From: Andrena cerasifolii
Taxonomy: Eukaryota > Arthropoda > Insecta > Hymenoptera > Andrenidae
Assembly: GCF_050908995.1 (NCBI RefSeq)
Contig: NC_135119.1
Location: 10,912,001 to 10,976,000, forward strand
Reading direction: 5' to 3'
Length of the DNA stretch: 64,000 bases
The position numbers and the translations under genes were made by a program. The notes under the pieces are model-generated. The model was not told the DNA's origin and did no database searches. It worked only from the letters and a program-made list of their open reading frames with translations. Numbering within the stretch: position 1 is the first letter of the stretch; every line of letters begins with the position of its first letter. This document shows positions 1-9,500 of the stretch, in pieces.

Positions 1-868
1 TAACTGAACCCACCGAAGGAGACATAAAAATATCTTACCAATATCATCGATGTGTGGTCAAGCACCGTTACACTGCATTCTTTAATTCCTGAAATTCAAC
101 GAGCCTGTACCTAATTTCAGTGAACATAATAAAGAAAACACACGAGAGGAATACAAAAATCATCATCGACTCCTTTACCACCAACAGTCGAATCATTTCG
201 ACGCTACACGTTTATTTCCAGAAACCCTCTCCCCCGTGCGGAAATCGTAGATCCCGTATCGTTACCATACCCAATGAACGCCTATGCGCGTTCACCGTGC
301 GCGTCCCACCGATGGACGCAAAGGTTACGAGCGCTCGTACTGCTCGCAGCTGGCTCGCAGCCCCGAAACGGTTAAAGGTGCGATTCCGTGACCGACGCTC
401 AACCAACGAACGAACGTATCAGAGGGAACGAGCATCAACCGGAAAAGCTAAACTGAATTTAGCTTTTCCGCTTGACGCTGGAAGTCACGTGGAACGATCA
501 CGTGACTGGTTTTGACGCTCAAAACGAGCGTCGAGCGTCAACATGAAATCGCACCTTAATGTTATCGGTAAAGCGATAGCAGTAGCAGAAGCTTGTTTCC
601 GTGGAATATTTGAATGCCATTTACGGTTTTCGTAACGAGTAAGTACTTCAGTGTCACGACGAGCGCTGAAGTTGGGAAACTCTGTCGCGGAACAGAAACG
701 AATCGACGATGATGGATGAATCACGTAGAGGAAGGGGAGGGTATAGACTATAGAATATAGGAGGAGAGAGAGAGCGTCTCTCGTTAGTCCGAAGCAGTCC
801 GAAGTGACACGAGATACGCTGTGGACATTCTTTCGACGTGTTTCTTGACTGATCGTTCTCCATAGCAG
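1..868 (+). promoter_or_regulatory. Upstream region and probable 5' UTR exon of the cathepsin L gene
   Basis: No protein-coding exon is recognisable here. The stretch near 780-868 ends in CAG followed by GTAAGAGC at 869, a good splice donor. The next matching acceptor is TTTCAG at 1821-1826, just 16 bases before the cathepsin L start codon. This suggests a non-coding first exon ending at 868 and a 5' UTR intron of 869-1826. The transcription start is not defined by the sequence. A run of three hairpins lies at 441-541 and could belong to the promoter or to a small mobile element. The exon call is inference from splice signals only. Confidence 0.4.
441..541. repeat. Three adjacent short inverted repeats upstream of cathepsin L
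   Basis: Three palindromes follow each other. The first has 12-bp perfect arms GGAAAAGCTAAA (441-452) and its complement (458-469) around a 5-base loop. The second has 9-bp arms AGTCACGTG (483-491) and CACGTGACT (499-507), each containing the E-box CACGTG. The third has GACGCTC (514-520) facing GAGCGTC (526-532), with a further GAGCGTCAA at 533-541. They may be protein-binding sites in the promoter or the remains of a small foldback element. Confidence 0.7.
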
Positions 869-1842
869 GTAAGAGCACACGAAAATATTTCCCAACATCG
901 ATCGTATTAAAGAAAAGCGGAAAGGCCGCGCGACCATCCCGTCGCTTTCTCCATGCTTTCACGAATCTGCTTCGTTCTTCGCCATTTGACGAGTCTAAGC
1001 AGCGTTTGTTCTTTGTTTCAATTGAAAATTATTCACTCGGGGAAAAAAGCACGCAGTCTTTTATCGTCCTTTGTCCCAACGGACCCCTTATCTCTCGTCG
1101 AAAATTATACAAAGTATTTATGCGTCACTCGTCGAAACCTGATTACACAGGAAGCGTTCGAATTACCGTTAGCCAAGGTGATATAATCACGCTTTGTTTG
1201 AAGTCTGTAGGACACGCAGATAATAATCTATTTAGTGCTCTTTATTTCGTGGGCAGATTCTAAACAGTCGATCGATACCACTTTGTTTACGAAAATCGGG
1301 AACGGAAATAAGCCTATCAACGTTCAAATCGAGCATAAACCGTCGCACTGCAACGTCTTTGTTCGTATGATTTGCGTAACACATCAATTAAAGTAGCGTG
1401 TACGATCTTTTGCGCGTGACGTACATTTCTCTGCGTGAATGCAACGGTGCTCTCATAATGATAGAAGAGACACTGATTTCTTTTCCGGGAAAACATTCGC
1501 GATTGTAGGGTCCCCGTTGTTTTCCACGTTCGATGCGATCATTCCCGATTTCTGCTGTTTCGAGCCACCGCGAAACTTTATAGAATATTTGGCGAAATCG
1601 CATAATCGTTATTTACGCGCCAGTGGAGTATATTATTTCAATCCTGCTTATCAACTGTTTAGGTCCTTTGTTTATTCTGCGCGTTCTTGTTCCCTTTCGA
1701 TGTTTCCCATGCTAAATGCGGCGCAAATAAATTTCGAATAATTAACGTGTGTACAGCACTGAAATTACTTGAAACTACTTCTTTTGTTTAGGGGTTTTCT
1801 AAAAATACTTTCATATTCCTTTTCAGATACACCGGCGTAATC

Positions 1843-4374
1843 ATGCGCGCACTGTTACTCTTATTCGTGGCAGTAGTCGCCACTGCTGAGGCCGTTTCTT
1901 TCTTCGAATTGGTCAAAGAAGAATGGACGACGTTCAAGGTATATAAAGCGTTTACGTCGTGTTCTTTGTACGGGGCATTTTGAGATCCAGAAGAATGTCA
2001 TTTAGAACTATAGAAGCCGGGTATTTGCATCGACGAGAGTAAGCGTAGCATCGCAATGAAAGAAGTCACGGTATTGGCGACGTTGACAAATATAAACACG
2101 AGCAGAGATAGTGCAAAGTTAGATATGTTAAGTAGAAACACACGCGTACAGCGACAAATATTTAAAAACGTGTTTCCCTACGATGTAAATTTGTACGAGA
2201 AAATTCTACAATTCTAACTTATTTAATGTCGTGTTTCGCAACACGCACTGTGTAAAATAGTGGGAGTTTTATGCTGTTAGATAAATCAGTTGCTCGAGTA
2301 AATATTATAGATTTCCTTGTATATATATAGACCATACCGTCGTAGATTAAGCCTGACCTCTATCAGTACCTATTTTTATCTCCCGATAAAGTCTGTAAAA
2401 TAAGCGATCGTCTTCTTATTTTGTATTTAACCCCTGCCCAATATCCGAGTCTGAATAATGATTATGAAGACAATGGTGGAGTTTCTAATTAATGAGTCGT
2501 CTCGTTGATAACTTCCAGGCGGAGCATAATAAAAATTACAAGTCTGATATAGAGGAGAAATTCAGAATGAAGATATATATGGACAATAAGCACAAGATCG
2601 CCAAACACAATGGGAATTATGAGATGAAGAAGGTTTCTTATAAAATGAGGATGAATAAATACGGAGACATGGTAAGTAACGTTTATGAGACGCGGATGGA
2701 TGTACGTGTAACGTAACGGCTCCGTTTCAGCTGCACCACGAGTTCGTCAATGCAGTAAACGGCTTCAACAAATCCATAAACGTTCGATTGAGGTCTCAGA
2801 GGCAGCCTGTGGGTGCTGCGTACGTCGAACCAGCGAATGTACAGGTACCGGAGGCTGTGGATTGGAGAGACCAAGGTGCTGTTACTGAAATTAAAGATCA
2901 GGGCCACTGTGGTTCGTGCTGGGCGTTCTCTGCGGTATGTTTTGCCAGCGATAATGCCTCCATTATTAAGTCAGTTTCTTCTCAAAAGCAACGTTCGCTT
3001 GTTTTAGATCGGAGCTCTAGAGGGGCAACACTTCCGACGAACAGGTGTCTTGGTCTCTCTGAGCGAACAAAATCTGATCGACTGCTCTGGAAAATACGGT
3101 AACAATGGATGCAACGGGGGATTGATGGATCAAGCTTTCCAATACATTAGAGAGAATAAAGGTGTCGATACAGAGATCACCTATCCGTACGAAGCCGAAG
3201 ATGACAAATGCAGGTAACTGCCGTACAGTGGGAGAAAATCGGTGCTTCAGCGGCAAAAAATCTAATTTTTGAACGGATCAAGATAAAGTAATAATTCTTT
3301 TTTAAGTAATACTCAATTACGTTAACTAATACGATAACGTTACTTGCATTATTACTATTTAAAATTCAAAAATATCTCTTCCGGCCACTCTTTCCGAATA
3401 TCCTTCCCCTTTTGTTGCAGCTTTAAAGATAATATTAAAGGATCCGATGGAAGTAACATAATACAGAAGTGATCTTGATTAACTCTTTGTCTTGATATTT
3501 TGAATTTTTTTTTAAATAAACTCAGAGTGTTTTAGGATATAATTGACCAAGTATAGACAGGAACATTTATTTTTAATTACAAGCAATCGCCTACAATGTC
3601 TTCGAGTTACTTACATTGTTTGAAACAAAAGAATCGCGACGTTTCACGAGCTATCAAATTTTGCGTATAAATTTCAAAATACTTCATAATTATTTAGTAA
3701 TTTGTTAGAATAAATTTGTATCGTAATAAGCTTATTATTTGGTTTATTTTCCTAAACTAATCTGGAATTGGATTCTGATCAGGAACCGGGTCCTTGACGG
3801 TAGTACCATTTTCAATGATGCCTCAAAGATATTATACCTTAAGAGCTTACCTATAATTGTGAAATTTTTTTAGCGTCACTCTTAATCGTCTCTTAAATTG
3901 CAGATACAACGCGCGTAACAGTGGTGCCTCTGATGTTGGTTACGTAGATATTCCTGAAGGAGACGAAAATAAACTGAAATTAGCTGTCGCTACAATAGGA
4001 CCAGTCTCTGTTGCCATCGATGCTTCGCGGGAGTCCTTCCAGTTCTACTCTGAAGGTCAGTTTATTATTAAGAGCAGAGCACATCGGACTCCAGTACAAT
4101 TTAAATCACGTGATCTCGGTTTCAATACGCTCTCGTCGTCTGTGAATCCATAGGGGTCTACGACGAACCTGAATGCTCCACGGAAATGTTGGATCACGGC
4201 GTATTAGTAGTGGGATACGGAACAGACGAGAACGAGCAGGACTACTGGTTGGTGAAGAACAGTTGGGGAACTAAGTGGGGCGACAATGGATTCGTGAAAA
4301 TGTCCAGGAACAAGGAGAACCAATGCGGTATCGCTTCCACCGCCAGTTACCCACTCGTGGGATCTCGAGGATAG
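1843..4374 (+). CDS. Cathepsin L-like cysteine protease (papain family C1A), six coding exons
   Basis: Lysosomal or secreted papain-family endopeptidase. Coding exons are 1843-1938, 2519-2671, 2731-2934, 3008-3213, 3904-4055 and 4154-4374, all with GT-AG introns and matching phases (0,0,0,2,1), giving 343 aa, the usual length for insect cathepsin L. The start ATG at 1843 opens a hydrophobic signal peptide (MRALLLLFVAVVATAEA). Residues about 20-80 form the I29 propeptide with an ERFNIN-type motif (E-x3-R-x3-Y-x2-N-x3-I-x3-N in exon 2). The mature enzyme starts near VPEAVDWRDQGA. The active site Gln and Cys are in DQGHCGSCWAF (exon 3), His in LDHGVLVVGYG and Asn in WLVKNSWG (exon 6). CNGGLMDQAF supports the L rather than B subfamily. 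The C-terminus has a short extra tail after SYPLV (GSRG). A likely 5' UTR exon ends at 868. It is not clear whether this is the lysosomal orthologue or a digestive paralogue. Confidence 0.95.
3421..3472 (+). other. Possible alternative or decayed fifth exon of cathepsin L with an early stop
   Basis: Inside the intron 3214-3903 a long pyrimidine tract (CTCTTTCC to CCTTTTGTTGCAG) ends at 3420 and looks like a better acceptor than the one used at 3903. Joined in phase to exon 4 it would encode SFKDNIKGSDGSNIIQK and then stop (TGA 3470-3472). The first residues loosely resemble the sequence that normally follows the DDKC motif in this family. Such a transcript would lack the catalytic His and Asn. 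It could be a worn-out duplicate of exon 5, a regulated dead-end exon, or chance. Confidence 0.3.
3800..3844 (+). repeat. Short dispersed repeat, copy 1
   Basis: About 45 bases centred on TTTTCAATGATGCCTCAAAG recur nearly unchanged at 62315-62359. They lie in an intron of cathepsin L here and in the long AT-rich region there. The copies are too short to classify and are probably the ends of an unrecognised mobile element. Confidence 0.6.
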
Positions 4375-4849
4375 TTTTAATTGTAAAGGCTCTGTAAATA
4401 AGTCCGAGGGTGTATACTTAAACATGATCGAACTGAAGAACTCTGGGCTGATATTACGTAATGTATGTTAATGATAAGGAACGTTTAGGTATTTTATATT
4501 TAAGTTTCTGCTTGTACATCGAAAGAAAAGAAATATATATTTTACAAGTACATCGATTGCTTTTGTTATTACTTTTACGCGCGTACATACGTCGCGCCGG
4601 TGGCGCGTTTCTGAGAAAGGGAAATCCCCATAGAAAACTTCAAAAAAGTAAAAAAATTACTCCAAGTACATGAAAAAGTCGAGGACGAAAAGGAGTATTA
4701 TCAAATCACAAAAAAAGAATAATAATTACAATATAAAAAAAGATGTGAAATCAAAGTAAGCTGAAAACTAGTTTAGTTTCAAATAAAAAACATTTTGGTT
4801 GCAATTCAATGGTACAACGATACATATATGTAAAAACACGAGGGATCTC

Positions 4850-4911
4850 AAATTTTGACAAATTATTTGACACTCGCCAGGTTATAACTTGACGGTAAGT
4901 TGTCAAAATTT
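4850..4911. repeat. Short inverted repeat downstream of cathepsin L
   Basis: Perfect 12-bp arms AAATTTTGACAA (4850-4861) and TTGTCAAAATTT (4900-4911) flank a 38-base spacer. The repeat lies in the 3' flank of the protease gene, where an AATAAA at about 4781 could serve as a polyadenylation signal. Its function is unknown. Confidence 0.6.
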
Positions 4912-4979
4912 GGAATAGATTGCATAGTGAAGATAGCGATTGACGAACGAAACATGTATTAGTTTCTTTTGGCTGAAGG

Positions 4980-5256
4980 TGTGCGTGTAGGGAATTCAAT
5001 CCCGGGATCCCGGCTGTTTTTTTTTTATTCTAAAACTCACGGAATTTGATATATCAAGTCAGGGCCGTTCCTGGCGGGGGTGCAGAAGGTGCCCCCGCAC
5101 CTGGGCGGCCAAAACCCAGGAACGGCCCTGTATCAAGTTATAACTTATCCCGAGAATTTTTAAAAACGTAAATTACTTTATGAACAACTGAAAAATATCA
5201 AAATGGAATCCAAAAAACAGCCGGGATCCCGGTATTGAATTTTCTATGTGCGTGTA
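4980..5256. mobile_element. Palindromic element with terminal GGGATCCCGG repeats, carrying a nested insertion
   Basis: Nearly perfect inverted arms of about 29 bp (4994-5022 and 5212-5240) contain the palindrome CCGGGATCCCGG and run into T/A tracts. The direct repeat TGTGCGTGTA occurs at 4980-4989 and 5247-5256, as a 10-bp target duplication would. This size fits Mutator-like elements, but that assignment is inference. The interior is interrupted by the 71-bp hAT-like element at 5060-5130. No coding capacity is seen. Confidence 0.65.
5052..5138. mobile_element. 71-bp hAT-like mini-element with an 8-bp target duplication
   Basis: The element at 5060-5130 has 15-bp perfect terminal inverted repeats, CAGGGCCGTTCCTGG and its complement. 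It is flanked on both sides by the identical 8-mer TATCAAGT (5052-5059 and 5131-5138). CAGGG ends with 8-bp duplications are the hallmark of the hAT superfamily. It is non-autonomous and far too small to encode a transposase. It sits inside a larger palindromic element, so it inserted later. Confidence 0.85.
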
Positions 5257-5948
5257 ACGCGTATACGTATTATGTCGACCAAATTTGGTTGAAGAAGAAT
5301 CAGAAGAAAAATCTTACCGTTCCCGACTGATCCATGAGACTATATTACGATATCTCTGTCATGCGTGGACCGACTTTATTGAATTTGGTTTTATTCGAAA
5401 GCTTATATGCGGTTTACGTAAGAAAAATGCCTTTAAATTTAGAAAATATTGCAGGCGTGATGAGATAATGAAATAAGTTTCAGGTAAGGTTGGATTAGCC
5501 GAATTACGATTAAAAGATACGCGGCAGCGACAGTCGACATATACAGGATGTCGAAACATCACAAGGCCCGCTGATTGCCGGCCGTTAGTGGGTGAAACGT
5601 GCTAACCAACTCTCGAGCGCAAGATGGATGCCATTAGATCGGCATGGGACGAAAGCTGTGGACGGTTGGAATGTAGGACGATAAGATATTAATATATGTG
5701 CATCATAAAATACAGCCTTGTAGCGGTTAAAAATCTTCTATGGCCCAAAGATTGTGGATACGTGCAACGATATCGCACAAGCTTTCTCTCATCGAACAGT
5801 AATTCTAAGGTGTATTGTAAACATAACCTAGAAACCATCGAAATTAGTCGACGTCAACGTCATGTATTCAACGATTTGAGTGAATGAGTATGTATAAAAA
5901 AATTTACGAAAGAACACACCTTTTCGGGCGCGTTTACGCTTCGCATAC

Positions 5949-6369
5949 GCGCTATTATTTTTCTAACTATTGAAGAAGCGAAAAAATATTTGTATGATTC
6001 GATGGAGAAAACTTAATAGAATATAAGGATTTGCGTTTAAGCTATTATTCACGGAGATTTCAATATCAATGTATTTTTTTTAAATGGAACTGTATACTTT
6101 TATTATGCGTTTCAAGATGCTTTCAACGATGTGCACGCAGCATATGTTTGAACAATAATTTACCATATATCGTGGCCAATTTCAGTTCCGCTTGGTGTCT
6201 TTTACTCATAAAGGTATCCAGTAAATTATTGTTCAAAGAATAAAAGTATATACTTCCATTTAAAAAAAATACACTGATATTGAAATCTCTGTAAATAATA
6301 GCTTAAAGGCGAATCCTAATATTCTATTAAGTTTCCTTTGCTTTTCCAATAGTTAAAAAAATAACAGCA
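5949..6369. mobile_element. Imperfect foldback element upstream of the first visible codanin-1 exon
   Basis: Left-arm sequence from 5949, including CTTAATAGAATATAAGGATT and GTTTAAGCTATTATTCACGG, is repeated in reverse complement up to about 6369. The inner arms meet at GTTTGAACAATAATTTAC (near 6146) and GTAAATTATTGTTCAAA (near 6220). The left arm has a small extra segment near 5972-6010. The stretch is AT-rich and non-coding. No clear target duplication was found. Confidence 0.75.
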
Positions 6370-6520
6370 ATATATTGCGTTAAATTATTAAAAATGTTAT
6401 TATGCAATCTCGCATTTGCTTGCACGTTCGCAGGGAAACTGGATTCTCTGCAAACTATGCCTATTAGATTAAAGATCTGTGTTGTTTCATGTAACTAATG
6501 CATTTGTTTGTTCGTTACAG

Positions 6521-9500
6521 CTACTCGCACACAATGGGGGAATTGAGTGTGTGTTTCCAAATCGACACTGACAATCGTCAGAATTTCCCATCCGCCGTTG
6601 CCTTTCAAACTTTCAAAAGTCAGAGAGACTCGTTTTACGAGATATTTAGAATATGGGAGGAGAATCATTCGGTGCCTGGGTGGATATTCCAGATAGCTTT
6701 GGGGAGTAAAATACGAAGGATGCTGACGTTGCACAACGACACTATAAATTATTATCATTTCGCTAGACTATTCAAATCTCAACTCTTAATCTCGTGCATA
6801 CAGAACAGACAGCAGGCAGGTTTAAAGATTAACGTTCGCTTAAGGGGTCATGCTGGTAATCACGCCGCAAGATTCGGCAACATTCAGGGTTTTTTCTCTC
6901 AGTGAATACAACGAATAACAATGTCAAACGTTTTTTTTTTTTCATTTTTTAAGCTACTTATAATGTATACGGAACAATTGTTTAAATACACTTTTAATTG
7001 TGTTTTTTCAATGTTATCTGGAATTAAAAATCGCGTCTTTGAAAAGAAATACCTCCCTGGCGGGAGTGATTTAAGCTCACAGACTCATCTGAAACAAGAA
7101 AACCAAGCTGATTCTTAATCATTATGAGTACAGCTATCGCAGGTGCCAGAATTAGCCACGTAGGTCAAAATTTAACAAAATTGCGCGCATTCAAACTTCA
7201 AGTTTCGAAATTTTCCATTTTTAGTTGAAGTTTGAATGCGCGCAATTTTGTTAAATTTTGACTTACGTGGCTAATTCTGGCACCTGCGATAGCGGTACTC
7301 ATAAAGATTTAGAATCAGCTTGGTTTTCTTGTTTCAGATGAGTCTGTGAGCTTAAATCACTCCCGCCAGGGAGGTATTTCTTTTCAAAGACGCGATTTTT
7401 AATTCCAGATAACATTGAAAAAACACAATTAAAAGTGTATTTAAAAAATTGTTCCGTATACATTACAAGAAGCTTAATAAATGAAAAAAAAAAGTTTGAC
7501 ATTGTTATTCGTTGTATTCACTGAGAAAAAAAGCCTGAATGTTGCCGAATTTTGCGGCGTGATTACCAGAATGACCCGTTAAGGGCAGCTTCTATTTTTC
7601 GTTGGTTCTCAGTTCTTTACTTGCCTTTTATTATCCGTAGGCAGAAGCGGAAGACGATGAGAGTATAAGTTTCTTGAAGGCATTGAAGAATGTGAACCCA
7701 AAGAAGTTGAACCAGCTTCAGAAGCGATTGGTAACTCCGCAGTCCTCTAACAACCAAGTCACCGGGCCGTCCTTCCCAGGAGTTCAGGAGTTCTTCAAAG
7801 ATTTCATATTGTTCGCCTTTAACCCAATCTTTTATGTTCATTTGGAGAATTGTCTGGTTCACGAAATAATGGAGTTGAACGATACTCAGTTCAGTGGCAG
7901 CGAAATAGAAGATTCGGGTATGACGCACTCCGCAGTTTGAAGTATTAGCACAAGTTGCGTATGTAAATACATGGTTGTAACATAATCTATTTGCAACAGA
8001 GACAACGGTCGACGAACAGGCGCAGCAAAATTTTATCACTTGTTTATCTAGCCTGCGACTCCTTGCAAAAGTGCTGGGCCTCGTCGTGTCTTTGCCGTAT
8101 AGGTCAGAATCGAGCAACTTTAAAGAGTTGGTCGCAACGCAGGTGGAAGCGAGAAGTAAAGTAAGTGACGCGCTGGATGTATTTGTATTCAAAGTTTAAT
8201 GCATTGACAATTGAAACTAATACGCTCTCCGTTCAGGTTCTGCCAATAGTGAATCTGCGCCTTTGTCTCCACAACGCGATAACATTAGGAAAATTATCAT
8301 TGACCGTACCGTGGATAGCAAAGTACTTGGCGATGTTGGACCCTGTGTCGCTCCGATTGCCGTATTACAAACAGATCCTGGAGCTTTTGTACTACATATA
8401 CAACACTGTAAATCAGTCCGACTTTTCTGTGCCTGATAGTCCCATTTCTAAAAGAACAGCGATTCTTCTCAAGTCCACTTTAGGTTGGTTATACGAATTG
8501 CCAAATCTCCCGAAGGATCTGTACCCCACTTGGCAGAAGACGTGTAAAGTGAAGGAGCTGCGGAGCCTTAAGCAGCTCGACAAACATTACGTGCAGAGGA
8601 ATGCGTTTTTAGAGGAACCTGTAGTGCCTGTTACGTCCGCTAAATACAATTTGGATAAACTAGAAATGATCAGTGAGAGAACGCTGCGCATATGCTGCCC
8701 TCCAGTTGGATTGAACGTATCCGTAGCGAATTCCAATGTGAATCTACACAATTACAATTCGAACAGACACATTACGCCTGTCTCTAGCCAATTGAAGTCT
8801 GCCAGGAGGGCGGGTATAAAGCATTTAGAGGTGAGCTGATCTATCTTCGTAGGTGTCCCATTAGGGTGGCCCTTATTTATACGTGTTGATTTTTTTCTCG
8901 TATCTTTCCTCTCAACCCGTAGAACGGTTTCAACTCATAAAATATAGTCCCTGAGAAAGTTTATTGCTTTCGGATACCAGGAAAAGGTGTCGATCAGGTA
9001 TTAAAGTTGACAATAAGGGTCACCCTAGTGTCCCGTAAATGGAAATATTATATTCTTCATGTTTCGACAGTTGCAATTGGAGGAAGCATTTTTTCACGGA
9101 CAACCAGCGTCCACCAGAAAAACGGTGGACTTCGTGTCCGAGCGAGTTGCCTCGACTTGCGTCAAGCATATATGTAACACGTTACTAACGTCGTCCAGAG
9201 AGACGAATCTCAACACATTCAGGAAGATTCTGAAGAAAAAGATGAGCGAGAGACAATCGGAGAAGCTGGAGGAACCGTTGAGTAACAGTATTACAGAGTT
9301 CAAGGTGATTTGTAGTGGACATTATAGTAGTAGAGTCTTCTTGATTATTCTTTTTTTTAGAATAGCGAGAAATGTTGTTTTCGAGGTTCATATCGCGATT
9401 GTCTTTGTAGGCGTCGTTGGGGAATGACATGAATACTTTAGCTACGAACGTGTCTAAGGAATTGAAGGACCATTGCGAAGCAACCATACCGGCGACTTGC

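Noticed and set aside
6820..6825. A GC-AG intron after codanin-1 exon 1 (CAG|GCAGGT)
   Set aside because: The GCAG string is present at both exon borders, so a normal GT donor at 6820 with an acceptor at 7644 gives exactly the same protein.
6921..7502. Two small frames with nearly identical peptides on opposite strands
   Set aside because: They are mirror images generated by the arms of the foldback element, not genes.
7617..8192. 191-aa minus-strand frame opposite codanin-1 exons
   Set aside because: Antisense shadow of codanin-1 exons 2 and 3; the plus strand has the matching family blocks.
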